NCBI GenBank assembly: GCA_002150815.3
Contig: NDFF03000005.1
Coordinates: 1 to 64,000, forward strand
DNA from: Grammothele lineata
Lineage: Eukaryota > Basidiomycota > Agaricomycetes > Polyporales > Polyporaceae
Length of the DNA stretch: 64,000 nucleotides
Direction of reading: 5' to 3'
Under the pieces are notes generated by a model. It made no database searches, had not been told where the DNA came from, and was given only the letters and a program-made list of their open reading frames with translations. Positions 1 to 10,689 of this stretch are shown here, piece by piece. The first letter of the stretch is position 1; each line of letters opens with the position of its first letter. The translations under genes and the position numbers were made by a program.

Positions 1-285
1 TCGAAAGCATGTTCGAAACAATTCAATGGTCTATAATAGAAGTGGCACATACAACTTGATACTAGCCAATTAATTATTCACTACTTACTGAATAAGAGTG
101 TTCAATAATCCTCTTGGCGCTCATTACTTTTAATGCTTGGGCAGCTTCTCCTCGCTCGCTGTGTGCTGTAGCTTGTATTCGTGTGAGGTCTGAAGTAATC
201 AGTAGCCTTAGGCTATCGTCCCCGCTCTGTTCTCATCGTCTGGAGCGGCGGTGAGTGTGTGAGGGGGGCTCCTACCGTTTTGGGT

Positions 286-424
286 ACTCAAGTCGTGACT
301 CAAGTCACTTCGCGTCACTTGGGCGTCACTTAGACCGGTCAAGTCAATTAATTGCAAGCCGTGACTTGACTTTTGACTCGGATCAAGTCGCACGAAGTCA
401 CGTCAGGTCACGTTAAGTCAAGTC
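286..424. repeat. AAGTCAC/GTGACTT-rich low-complexity segment
   Basis: The words AAGTCA, GTGACTT and GTCACTT recur about every ten bases in both orientations over about 140 bp. The segment can therefore form many alternative short hairpins. No gene overlaps it. It looks like a degenerate satellite or part of a short non-autonomous element. Confidence 0.55.
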
Positions 425-827
425 TGCGCATCACTAGCGGAGAGTTACCGGATATATCACGAACAAGGGAAGAGAACGCTATACGACGGCTGGCACATTT
501 CGTATGCCCGAGATCACCGAACATGAGCTCCGACTCGCGAGCCTCGAAGCGACCACTCGCGTCCTGGCACATCAGCAAATTGGGTGCACGTTTGGCAATG
601 GTTTGTAACTCGTTGTAACATAGAACAGGCCGTTATATTACTTCATATGTATAGATGTTGAATGGTGGCCGGCCTTTGGTCTTCTACTGATTCTCGTATA
701 GCAATACAATGTATTAGAGAACTTCACAGGCACAATGATCGTGTGACGGCCATACCGCGCTGCCGGTATGACAGTGTATTGCCGTCGCGCGGGGCGCGTG
801 TGACCATGCACTCCCATTCTACAGTGG

Positions 828-853
828 GCGTATGGTCACTCGTGGCCATACGC
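828..853. repeat. Inverted repeat, 8-bp arms
   Basis: GCGTATGG at 828-835 is the exact reverse complement of CCATACGC at 846-853, around a 10-base loop. It lies in a segment (about 740-960) where CCATAC/GTATGG words recur. Confidence 0.6.
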
Positions 854-2843
854 GAGTGAGGGTATGCTCACGCGCGACCATACCAGAGGGGCTGAATGGC
901 CATGCGCTGCCATTCCCAAGGGACTGATTGACAGCGCGCGACCATCTTTGGCTGCTCGTACGACCAATCAATGGTCAACTATAGCCTGTTGTGACCAAAC
1001 ACCAAAGCATGCCGTATATTCCTAGGTACTGATTGATCATGCGGAGGGGCGCGAGTTATCATAGTTTAAAAACAGTGATATATTAGCCGTTTCTGTAAGA
1101 CAGAACATAATACGCAACACTACAATACAATACGAGGTCTCCGACCAATCCCCCATCTGATCCCCAGCCACGCTCGCACAGTGCCACCGGGCAACGCCAA
1201 GGCCTAGTTCCTACATACCGGCAGTGCAGCCAAACGCCTCAGCGCGCTCGGCGTCCTTGACGTGGTGGAGCGCACCCTCAGCGGCGGTGAGGACTGCCCC
1301 AGATCACACCCGAGCACGCTGGTGTGAAGCGCGCGAAGGAGCATAAGCGCCTCGTCGATGTCGCACGGAGGATCCAGGACCCTGAGCTCACCGTCAAAGC
1401 CATAATCGCAACTGCAGGGAGCGATGTCGGCCATGGAATCAGTGCGATTCGCGCACTGGGCTTGGACCGCCCGCACAACGTGCCCTGGCAAGTATGGAGT
1501 GAAATGAACGCGAGTACTCGGAAATCGCATACAAACTTACCAGGATATCCGGCGGAGTTAACATCGCGCAGTTTCTAAAGTATAACGCGGAGTATAGTGT
1601 AGTCCAATGTAGGATATGCACCACGATAATTAGCTGAGACGACAATAGGGAAACGTGCGCGACGCACCGTCGAGAGGGGTAGCCTCCTGAGCCGAGCACT
1701 GCTCACGCGAGCGAGGATGAAGCAGCAAAAAAATACACCTAGGTAAGCATGTGTACGAGTGAGGGCGGTTGAAACAGAGCACCCACATGGATATCTAGTG
1801 AGCTATTTTTGCGCAGAAAGCCTGTATGGTGCGCGCGAGCGGTAGAGGCAAGGGTTGAGAAGTACTCGGAAAGGAAATGACTCACGAGGCATATATGCGC
1901 CATTTCAAGCACACGTTGAACAGTTGCGTGGGCGGCGGGGAGGATGCGGGCACGACCGTGACGCACCGAGACCCATCCAGTACGCCCGAAGGTGCAGCCA
2001 GCGCTGACGTGCAGGGATACAAAGAGGGGGGACGGATATCGAGTGTTTTCGACGCATATAGTCGACCTAAAGAGAATTTAACTCACGGTTTACCCTCAAA
2101 ACAGTCTAACTAGCATGACAAGCGTCTGTTAGCCAAGCACTTGGCTCGTTGACACTGGCGGGACAGAGGCCGGTAAGCGAATAGCGGGTATCAGATACTC
2201 GTCGACAGAGAAGTGGGCTGACGCACCACGGAGACTTTGCAGGGGGACAGTAAAGAGGCAACACCACAGCGGGAGAGGCGGTGAGAAGCCGGGGGATGCA
2301 GGGCGGGGGTCAGCTGGGGCAAAAGACGTTCGTGAAGGGCGAAGGCAAAGTGTCAAGTAAGGGTGGAGCGCACTTGAGGATGTTTATATACTTGCGGGCG
2401 GGTAGAGTGGACGTGTCAGGGCAAAGGGCTTCAGGTGGGCTGGAGATCGAGGACGTGAGCGAAGAGGAGGGCGACAAAGGCAGAGGAAAGGGCACTTGTA
2501 TGACGCGATGACGTCGCGCGAGTTTTTGCAGTGACGCGGCGCGCGGCGCGCGTCGCGCGTTCGTCACATGACCGCGACGCAGCCCTCACCTCCGACTTCT
2601 AGCTGCGACCCTTGCCCCCGTTCCTCCCTACGCAAGGACAGCACAGTGTAGCATTTATACGTAATTTTGAACATTCGAGCACTCCGGATACCCCCATACA
2701 TCATGGGCAGTGGCCGTGACAGGCCGTATTTGGTCATTGTATGTTCTGTATTTTGCCCACACGCTGTAGTACTACCATTGCACTATCATACAACATCAGT
2801 CCCGTTGGATGTTGACCATCCTACACCCGCACCCGCGATGTCT

Positions 2844-2877
2844 GGTCATACATCGTGTGGACCTGCGATGTATGACC
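2844..2877. repeat. Perfect inverted repeat, 12-bp arms
   Basis: GGTCATACATCG (2844-2855) and CGATGTATGACC (2866-2877) are perfect reverse complements separated by 10 bases. The core word GGTCATAC is related to the words in the palindromic segment near 740-960, so the two places may carry remnants of one short element family. Confidence 0.75.
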
Positions 2878-5434
2878 GACGTGCGGTCATTCCCCGCGGC
2901 GTCAGCTGAGCGCCGGCCGAGCACCGCCATCCCCGGGAGGGCGCTACAACGCGTTGTATGCTTGCAGCCAATTTGCTGATGCACCCTTTGTCACACACTT
3001 TGAACGCGTGTTACACTCATCATCCAGCGCGAGACCCGCCGCGACGCGTCCCCCGAGCGCGACATTACTGACTACTAGGCTCACCGGCACACCCGCTTCT
3101 CTTCGCCCAACATCTACTCGAATATTCTTCAGTCTCACAAGTATACACACTATTGCAATCAAACTCGATGAAGCTAGTAAGAACACAGGCAAAGGAGCTC
3201 TTGTTTCTCTGAGAAGAGTCACACGCTAACATCAGCAGAATCACTTTATGAGCCCGCGCCATGCGTGGGGGCGAGCACAAGCTCCCCCAGCGAAACCTAC
3301 CTACCGCGTCCAATGCATCTTTGGGCACCGTGGTGACAAGAGGCTTCTTTCTGTGCTGCCGTCGCCCACTCTGCTCAACTACTAGGCGCAGCCAGACGTT
3401 CCGTAGGGCTCTTCCCTCCCCTGGTTGGGCGCTCCGCACGTTCGTTCCATCCGTCCGAATCGTCCAGGCTGGTCTTTCGTGTTTTAGAGCTCGCCTGAGC
3501 GCCCGCAAGGTCCGACGAGAATCCTTCGAGAGTCGGATACATGGTGAGCGCATTCCTCGTTCCACCCTGTCCGCGAGCATTTCGACACACCTGACTGTGC
3601 TGCGCTGTATTAATTTGCGTGCTATGAAAAGACATTGAGCATCGGCAGGAACGACAGGCTCGAGTATACGTACATAGACCGACGATCGTCCCACAGTGGC
3701 AGACTGAAGAGCGTCAGGGGTCGAAGCGTGTGACGACGTACAGCGTGATCGCTCAACCCCACAACTCCCATGCCGGAACGGGACCAACGTTCGCCGACTG
3801 GCCCCTCCAGCTCCCCGAACCGCATCGATGCGACGGCGTCGCACGTCGCGGTGTTAATCACAGACCAACTAGAGCTCATCCCGAGTGAAAACTAGTAACA
3901 CCAGCACCGTATGTGGCGCGAAACGCTGACGATAATAAAACTTACCGACGAGACGCGTCCTTCGCGATCGTCTCTCCGTTCTTCGCCGCCCCGCTCAACG
4001 CTCAACGCTCAGACGCCAGGCTTCAGCCTGTGGCAGTCGCGATGGCCTGCAGACCCCTGCCAATGCGCTTTGCGCCGAAATAGACGCCGCAAGATGGGCC
4101 ACCACGACGCCGACACGTCGAGCATGTGCCGTCGCCGAATATGCAGCCGTTGAGGCCGTCGGCCGGCCGTGAGGACGATCGTACCACAGGCGTACATACG
4201 ACACAACTCTGGACCGCGGAAGGGAGGACAAGCTGGATCCGAGCTTCCGAGCAGCCTTGTCGATATGTCGTGCGATATGTTGTGGACCGCGCCGGAGCGC
4301 TACATACTTACGCGCCGTGAAACTCCCGGGGGCGAGCGAGCAGCCGTAGCGGTCCGCCACACCCGTGTTGCTCCTTTTTTCTTCGTTAATCGGGCCCAGG
4401 ACCTAGCATCGGGATGAGGATGTGTCGCTCCCGACCGCCGTCAGCCTCCAACCGGCCGACGTCGGCCCCCGCGGCGCGATCTTCCCGTGCCCCGACGTCG
4501 GACACACTGGCGTGCGCAGCGTCGAAGTAAGCCTGGGTCGGTCAGCGAATTCGCTCTGCAAGCACCTCCGATATGCCCCTTGGCCGACATCGGTCTACAA
4601 AGTTAGACGCGATGCTCACGATCACGCAATCGCCACGCTCTCGGCACTCCGGCACAGTGAACGCGGGGCCTAAGACGTACCGCATGCTATGAAGTCCGCA
4701 AACATCAGTCCAAGGGTTAAGATATCAACGAGTGTGCCGCACCACATGCCGACGCCGTTCGATTGGAGCTACAAAAGATGTACTTACCGCGTCGCGGATG
4801 GTGGGCGTGCCGGCAGTGTCTGATGGCGACTTGGGGCACATTCGGCCCGAACTTCCCTCCTCTTGGGTGATCTCAGACTGAGGAGGGTTAGAGCAGGTAC
4901 GCTAGGGGTGTCCGATCACAAGAGTGTGGAGGGGATGGAATGAAAGTCAACGCTTGAGCATTCGCGCGAAGACATGGTGCACGTACGATTAGGCACGATT
5001 ACCGTCCGAGTACAGGGGACGTCGATCCCGACGTCATTGGGTAGATCATAGGAGGCGCAAGGAGCGATCGAAAAATACTTCCGTACGAGTCAAACGCGAT
5101 TGGCGAGCCTTCCCCACTGGGAAACAGTGGGCATATGGTAGGAGGTGTCTAAATAGCGGGCTCTGCGCGACCGAGCTTGATCGACGCGATCAGAGCAGGA
5201 GTTTTATGTAGGTAAAGGTTCGCAATAGTGGAGGTTCTGCTCTTGGAGACGTAAATACTATAGCAAGCGCTTCCAATGTTTCCTGTTGAACGATCTGTCG
5301 ATACACAGCGAATAATGACGTTGTGAGTATACATTTGGTGCTCATGACAACGTGCCATAATCTCCGTTTTCGGCATCGGCGCGACGTTGGACCCGACCAA
5401 CGCCGTATACCAGGTGGCGATGTCGTTACCGGAA

Positions 5435-8284
5435 TCAGCCTTGGTCCTCGGCATCTCTCTTCCTCTTCATCTCCTTCGATACCTTGTGCTGAGCAGCCTC
5501 GTGCTTCGCGAGCTCTACAGGCACTTTGGACACTGGGCTCTTGGAAATCTCTGTAGATAGAAAAGGAAAGGTCGGTCATCAGCCGTCAGCATTTCAAACT
5601 GGATGCTAGTTCAATGTAACGTGCCTTGTTTGAGATCGTACCTGTGCAGGTCGGAAAATGGGTCAGTTCGAACCCGTGATAACCGAGATGGGCAGAGACG
5701 TACATGACCTCGTCATCATCATTCGTGAGGAACGTGATAGCAGTACCCTGCTTCCCGGCACGACCAGTACGACCTGATTAAAAATTAGCTTCGGCACTTG
5801 TCCCAGAGAAATACGAGGCACGTACCAATACGATGTACGTATGCTTCGATATGGTTCGCCATCTGGTAGTTGATAACCAAGCTGACGTCCTGGACATCAA
5901 TACCACGCCCGGCAAGATCTGTGGCAACCAGGATGTCGGAATCACCAGTGCGGAGTGATTGGAGTGCGGCTTCTCGCTGCTCTTGGTTCTTTCCAGAATG
6001 AAGGGTTGCAGCGCTCCACTACCGAATGGACGATGTGAGTAAAAGTATTCGTGAAGCAACTGGTAAGACGTACGCCGGCGCGCTGTAAGTCTTTGGCCAC
6101 CATATCTGCAGTTTTCTTCTGATTGACGAACACGATGATAGGTGGGGTATACTGGTTGCTGTTGAGGATCTCCAACATCCGTTGCCTGTCAACAGTATCA
6201 GACCGGCACGCTCCCAAAGCCTGAACGCAGCATGAAGGCAAGTACGTACTTCTTCTTTTCGTCTCCATTGACGAACTCGACCCGTTGTTCCACAGTGTCG
6301 ACTGCCCTGCCAGCCTCACCAATGGTGATGATAGCAGGTCTCTTGAGGTACTTCTTCGCGAGGCGTTCGACGGGCGGCGGCATCGTAGCCGAGAAGAGTG
6401 TTGTCACGCGCGTACGACCTTTCTTGACCATTGTCTCTCCATCAACGTCCATTTGCTCGCCTTGGTCTTCACCCGCCATCGTATCGGAGGGCAATTTGTC
6501 GAGAATAAATGTCAAGTCGGCCTCGAAACCGAGGTTGACCATCCGGTCGGCTTCGTCCATGACGATGTACCGGCACTGTGAGAGCACGATGACGTGGCGC
6601 TCGATGACGTCCTTAAGACGACCGGGAGTGGCAATGATGATCTCGGCTCCTGAGCGTAGGTTGAACTGCTGCTCCTCTACTGAACGCTGGAGATAGGTGC
6701 TGCATGAGATGACAAACTGACGGTACAAAAGGGATCAATACGTACACCTCCAACAATCGACACACAAGTGAACCCAAGCTGGCTCGCAAACTTCTTCGTT
6801 TCTGACTCGATCTGTTGCGCCAGTTCACGCGTAGGCGCGAGGATGAGGGAGTAGGGACCGAGATGTCTGTTGTCGTCGGTGAAGAGCGGGAGCTTGGAGA
6901 TGAATGCCAACATCGGGATGACGAAGGCAGCCGTCTTACCGGAACCTGGGTATATGTGTGAGATACAAGTAGTGCTTTAAAACACCAGAAGTACGGACCT
7001 GTCTCTGCAATACCGATGATATCTCGGTTTTGTAGACCAATGGGAATTGCTTGCCGCTGAATCGGAGAGGGCTCCTTGTAACCAATCTTCTCGATAACTT
7101 CGAGAATCTCCACCGGAATCGTCGACTCCTTCCAAGATCGAAGGGGATGCGGGATATGGCCACCTATCGAGTTGTCCAAGTCAGTGTGCGGTAATCGAGG
7201 ATACGTACACTTCGCACTAACCTCTCGCGGCAATGCTGAAATCCTCTCGGAAGATGCGCCAGTCCCTCTCCTTCATCTCGTCTAGTGCTTTCTCGGACCA
7301 ATGTCGTTCGTCCAGGCCAGTCCTTGCCGCTCGTCTCCTCTCCAGCGGGTCCGCCAGAACCATACCCTCCCCAGTCTTGCGTCCAGGGACGATGACGCCA
7401 CCTGCATCATCCATACCAGCAATGTGCCCCCGGCCGAAGCCGACTTGCGCGCCCTGTCGCTGACTACCAATGGCGCTAGGGGTCTCGGCATTGTATGTGT
7501 CGTCCTGCTCGTCCCAATCAAAAACAAACTTGCGGTCGTTCATTTTCCGAATCTTGCGCTTCTTCTTGTCCACGCCGAGATAGCGGGAGCGAATGGCAGT
7601 CAAGTCGTTGTCCGTCATGGGTGGTACATAGGGCTCAGACGCTTCTGTCATGTTCGGGCTTGCCCCGTGTCCGTTTGAAGGACCAGAAGGAATGGGCGGA
7701 GGAGGCATTGATGATGATGCTCCGGGGGGGCCCTTGCCACGGTCCGCTCGAGGGCCGGTGGGTACATTCGAATAGTTCCCTCCGCCGCTGCCGCCGCCTC
7801 CCGCTCCTCCGCCACCACCCCTACGGTCATCGTGATGTTGCCGTCCTCCTCGGTCGCGCCTACCGTACCGGTCTCGATCCCTGTCTCCTCTACCAAATCG
7901 GTCGTCATCTGAAGTGTCGTCGGTAAGCTTAAAAAGGAAGTAGCGGGAGGAAATCACATACCTCTACCACCGCCTCCGCTGCCATACCTCGAGGCACGCT
8001 CCCGCTCCTTTTCACGTTGCCTGATTTCCTCCGCCTCCCGCTCCAAGGTTTCACGATCCTTCTTCGCGCGCTCTTCTTTCTCTCTCTGTTCTTTGATTTC
8101 TTGCGATCGTTTTTGAATAGCGAGTTGTGCGCGTTGTTCTTTTGTCAAAAATTTGGGCTAGAATAGGATTTAGTAAGTGGGCTGAGAGACAGTGCGTGAA
8201 ACATGCCTTAGCGGCCGCTTCCTTCTCTTCGCGTTGCTTCTGCAATAAAGACTCAATAGACAGTGGCTCAGATCTTCCGGCCAT
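5435..8284 (-). CDS. PRP28: Pre-mRNA-splicing DEAD-box RNA helicase PRP28 (DDX23 family)
   Basis: This is an ATP-dependent RNA helicase of the U5 snRNP; in the known family it exchanges U1 for U6 at the 5' splice site during spliceosome activation. The N-terminus starts [14 protein letters not shown], followed by a charged E/K/R-rich stretch, an RD/Gly-rich stretch, and the PRP28-type segment with [12 protein letters not shown]. The helicase core has the Q-motif region ([18 protein letters not shown]), [26 protein letters not shown] in [16 protein letters not shown] in LFSATM, and in domain 2 [11 protein letters not shown] and [13 protein letters not shown]. The gene has several short introns. 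The last exon opens EISKSPVSK and stops at 5435. The start is the ATG of the conserved MAGR; an EF-hand-like gene diverges about 290 bp away. The core looks intact. Confidence 0.95.
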
Positions 8285-8577
8285 ATTGCCTTTCCAGTCG
8301 GTATGTGAGCTCCCTAGCCGGAGGCGAGCGAACGAGATGAGCGTGTTGAGACTGGAGTGCGAGTCGCGTGCGTGAGCTGACTCTGGGCCAGTCGCGCTTC
8401 AGCTTCAGCCACGTGCCTGAAAGTGGATTCCGTTTTGGGCAAGCCATCGTTTGTTGTAGACGGCGCCTGTCGAATCGTTCTGCTAAACGCAGCTCTTTGC
8501 TCGTCGCCACCCTCTCATCTTGGCTGTTCAGTCGTGAAGACGTCTCCAAGATTTTCCGTGAGCGACGCGCCAACCCG
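8285..8577. promoter_or_regulatory. Divergent intergenic region, PRP28 / EF-hand-like gene
   Basis: These 293 bp separate the PRP28 start codon (minus strand) from the proposed start of the plus-strand gene, so they must hold both promoters and 5' UTRs. An open plus-strand frame runs through the right half without an ATG of its own. I see no clear TATA box. Confidence 0.4.
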
Positions 8578-9297
8578 ATGTACAAAATGCATCGCGATAT
8601 CGAGGAGCTCCGAGCCGGCAACCAGTCTCCGCGCCCCGAGACGCCTGAGCCGGACTCGCGCCAGGGCAGGCGGAACCCGCCCGCGGCGGGTGTGCAGCTG
8701 CTCGACACAGAAGGAGCGATATCCGTGCAGGTGCGTTAACCATGTCATTTTATTGCTGGTCGCATTGTGGGCTGATCGAAAGGGCAGTTCGAAGTGGTCT
8801 TGAAGCAGATTTTCTCTAAGTACTGCACGCCGAGACCGCCTCTCGATCATGCGAGTGAGCCACCTGAGGGTGCATATCTCTCGCAAGAGGGCTTGGATGC
8901 TTGGGCGCGGGATACAAACGGCGCACCGTTTGACGAGGATACGAAGGAGGAGCTGCTTGAGTTTATGGACGTGACAGAGGACGGTGGCCTGACGTCAGTG
9001 ATCCCTTCATTCCTATCATTTGCACGCGAGCCGATCACCGACACAAACCGGCACCAGATTTAAGGGATTTATGCAAGTATACCAGCTGCAAACCGAGAAC
9101 GACGAGGAAGAGACGTGGAGGGATCTTGTGAGTCGTACATTCACGTGCTTATGTCAGGCCCTTGGCTGATTCGCCTGTAGTCCACCCACGGATATGACAG
9201 GACATTACGACTAGTGGCTACAAGACGAGAGGATGTCGATGTCGACCCGCGCCCTGACCCTGGGCCTGACTCTTCGTGCGCGATTTCAGCTTCATAG
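8578..9297 (+). CDS. Small EF-hand-like protein, function unknown
   Basis: The model has four exons: 8578 to a GTGCAG exon end near 8730; an exon opening FEVVLKQIFSKYC at 8788; a short exon opening with the FKGFMQVYQLQ segment; and a last exon ending at 9297. All junctions are GT..AG and keep frame. A Pro-rich N-terminal stretch is followed by a segment resembling a degenerate EF-hand: acidic residues in EFMDVTEDGGLTFKGF occupy the usual calcium-ligand spacing, but the last position is Gly rather than Glu. The C-terminus is Asp/Pro-rich. The start is the ATG of MYKMHRDIEEL; upstream sequence stays open, so an earlier exon is possible. I do not recognise the family firmly and infer no specific function. 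Confidence 0.7.
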
Positions 9298-9571
9298 TCC
9301 CCATTTGCACGTGTTTATGTTTACGCAGGTCATAGCAAGTAAGGTTACATCTCATGAGCTGCCGTAGACCGACTGTCGTTACGAGCGCACCTTCGACACA
9401 ATACTGTCTCGGTATCATCGCTGCAACAGGCGAGAAACGAGCATCCTTCCGACAGAACTGCCGATATATAGGCCGCATCACGAACAAAGACGAGATATAC
9501 GACCCTGTACCTGTAATACCTCTCCCGGCTGCATAGTAAGCCAAGCCATATACCCTCTCGTGCCTCCGATG

Positions 9572-10478
9572 TCATACTCGAGGCGTCAGCTTCCATATCT
9601 CAACGTCGTCCCATTGATCCTTTTCCCACCGCACGCCGCCTTTCTCCATTGCTTTCACTATGCGTTTGTGGGGTATCCGCTCAAGTTGGAAGTCCCACGA
9701 GCCTCTGGCCTCAGCCAGGGAACGATCTATAAGGGAAGGGTCTCGTCTTTCCAAGCATATGAAAACTTGCGGGAAGCGTGCATCGGGTGAGGACTCCGCT
9801 GAACAGCGGCATAGACTGTGCAAGGTCCGGAGAAGGGGCGTGACTAGCTCTGGTGAGTAGAGCGTATCTGATGAGATTACGAGATCAAAAGGGGGCGTCA
9901 ATGTGGTTGACTGCGACTCTAGAAGAGGTGTGTTCTGGCCGGAACGAGAGGCGATCCACGAGGGATGGTCCCACACCCATTGGTCAGGCGACACGGACCA
10001 GTCGAGAACGCGGACTTCGATGGCACCTGCAGTGGAGGGGAGATGTGCGCGGTTGCGGGATATGTTGGGGGCGAGCACGGGCTGGATGACATCGTCCAGG
10101 TCGGTAGCGATGACATCCCAGCCCATGGATGCAAGTGAGAGACTAAAGAACAGATAGAAGGACGGCACGGCGAGAGAAGATGTGTTTGTGGACGTCGAAA
10201 GCAGTAGCGGCGACTGAGACGCACGCAGAGAGACCTATGCCGCTTCCTAGTTCAATCGCCCGCGGACGGGGAGTGCCGGCGGGCGAGTGTACGGCAGAGG
10301 ACGGGGCTTTGTATTTGAGGGCGTCGGCGAGGTAGAAGGAAAGACATTGCGCGCCGAGCCAGAGGCCAGTGCCGTTAGTCGCGCCGTTGTCGCGCTGTGC
10401 GAGGTGGAAGACCGAGTCTCTGAAGGGGTGCTCCAGGAGGGGAATGTGCTTTGTCTCGTGCGCGGGGCGGACGGCCAT
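9572..10478 (-). CDS. METTL-type lysine methyltransferase-like protein
   Basis: A class I SAM-dependent methyltransferase of the family-16 (METTL21/EFM) kind. Known members methylate lysines on elongation factors or chaperones; the substrate here cannot be read. Motif I is AIELGSGIGLSA. After an intron with donor GTGCGT the frame continues LSLASMGWDVIATDLDDV, giving the acidic residue expected to bind the SAM ribose. DLVISSDTLYSPELV then matches the D-x-x-Y loop typical of the family. The protein ends KLTPRV. The start is the ATG of MAVRPAHETKHI, since the codon eight residues upstream is GTG. It lies tail to tail with the EF-hand-like gene and only 211 bp from the divergent RhoGEF gene. Confidence 0.85.
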
Positions 10479-10689
10479 AGTGGACGATGGGCGAAGATGC
10501 ACGCGGTTGCAATGCGCCCATCAACAGCGGGTGTGTGACGGGGCGTGACACGGCGTGACGCGCGGTGTCGCAACTGGGCGGAGAGGACGAGCGCGAGCGG
10601 TCTCCACGCTCCTCCTCTCCCGCAGCTCCCGCCGATCCGTCCTTGGTCCTGCTGCCTCGACAGCGAGGCAGGCGGTTGTACATCTCCTC

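Larger units (their letters stand above)
1..5434. other. Gene-poor left end, no supported gene
   Basis: I find no coding region here that I can support. The open frames present are short or overlap each other on opposite strands, many lack an ATG, and none shows a recognisable domain or a plausible intron chain. The segment is rich in short inverted words such as GGTCATAC/GTATGACC and AAGTCAC/GTGACTT and in GC-rich palindromes. It may be decayed repeat or transposon sequence, but no transposase, reverse transcriptase or long terminal repeat was seen. Confidence 0.6.

Noticed and set aside
3065..3844. 259-codon open frame on the minus strand
   Set aside because: The first codon is GTG, the sequence is Arg/Ser-rich with no domain, and competing frames overlap it on the other strand.
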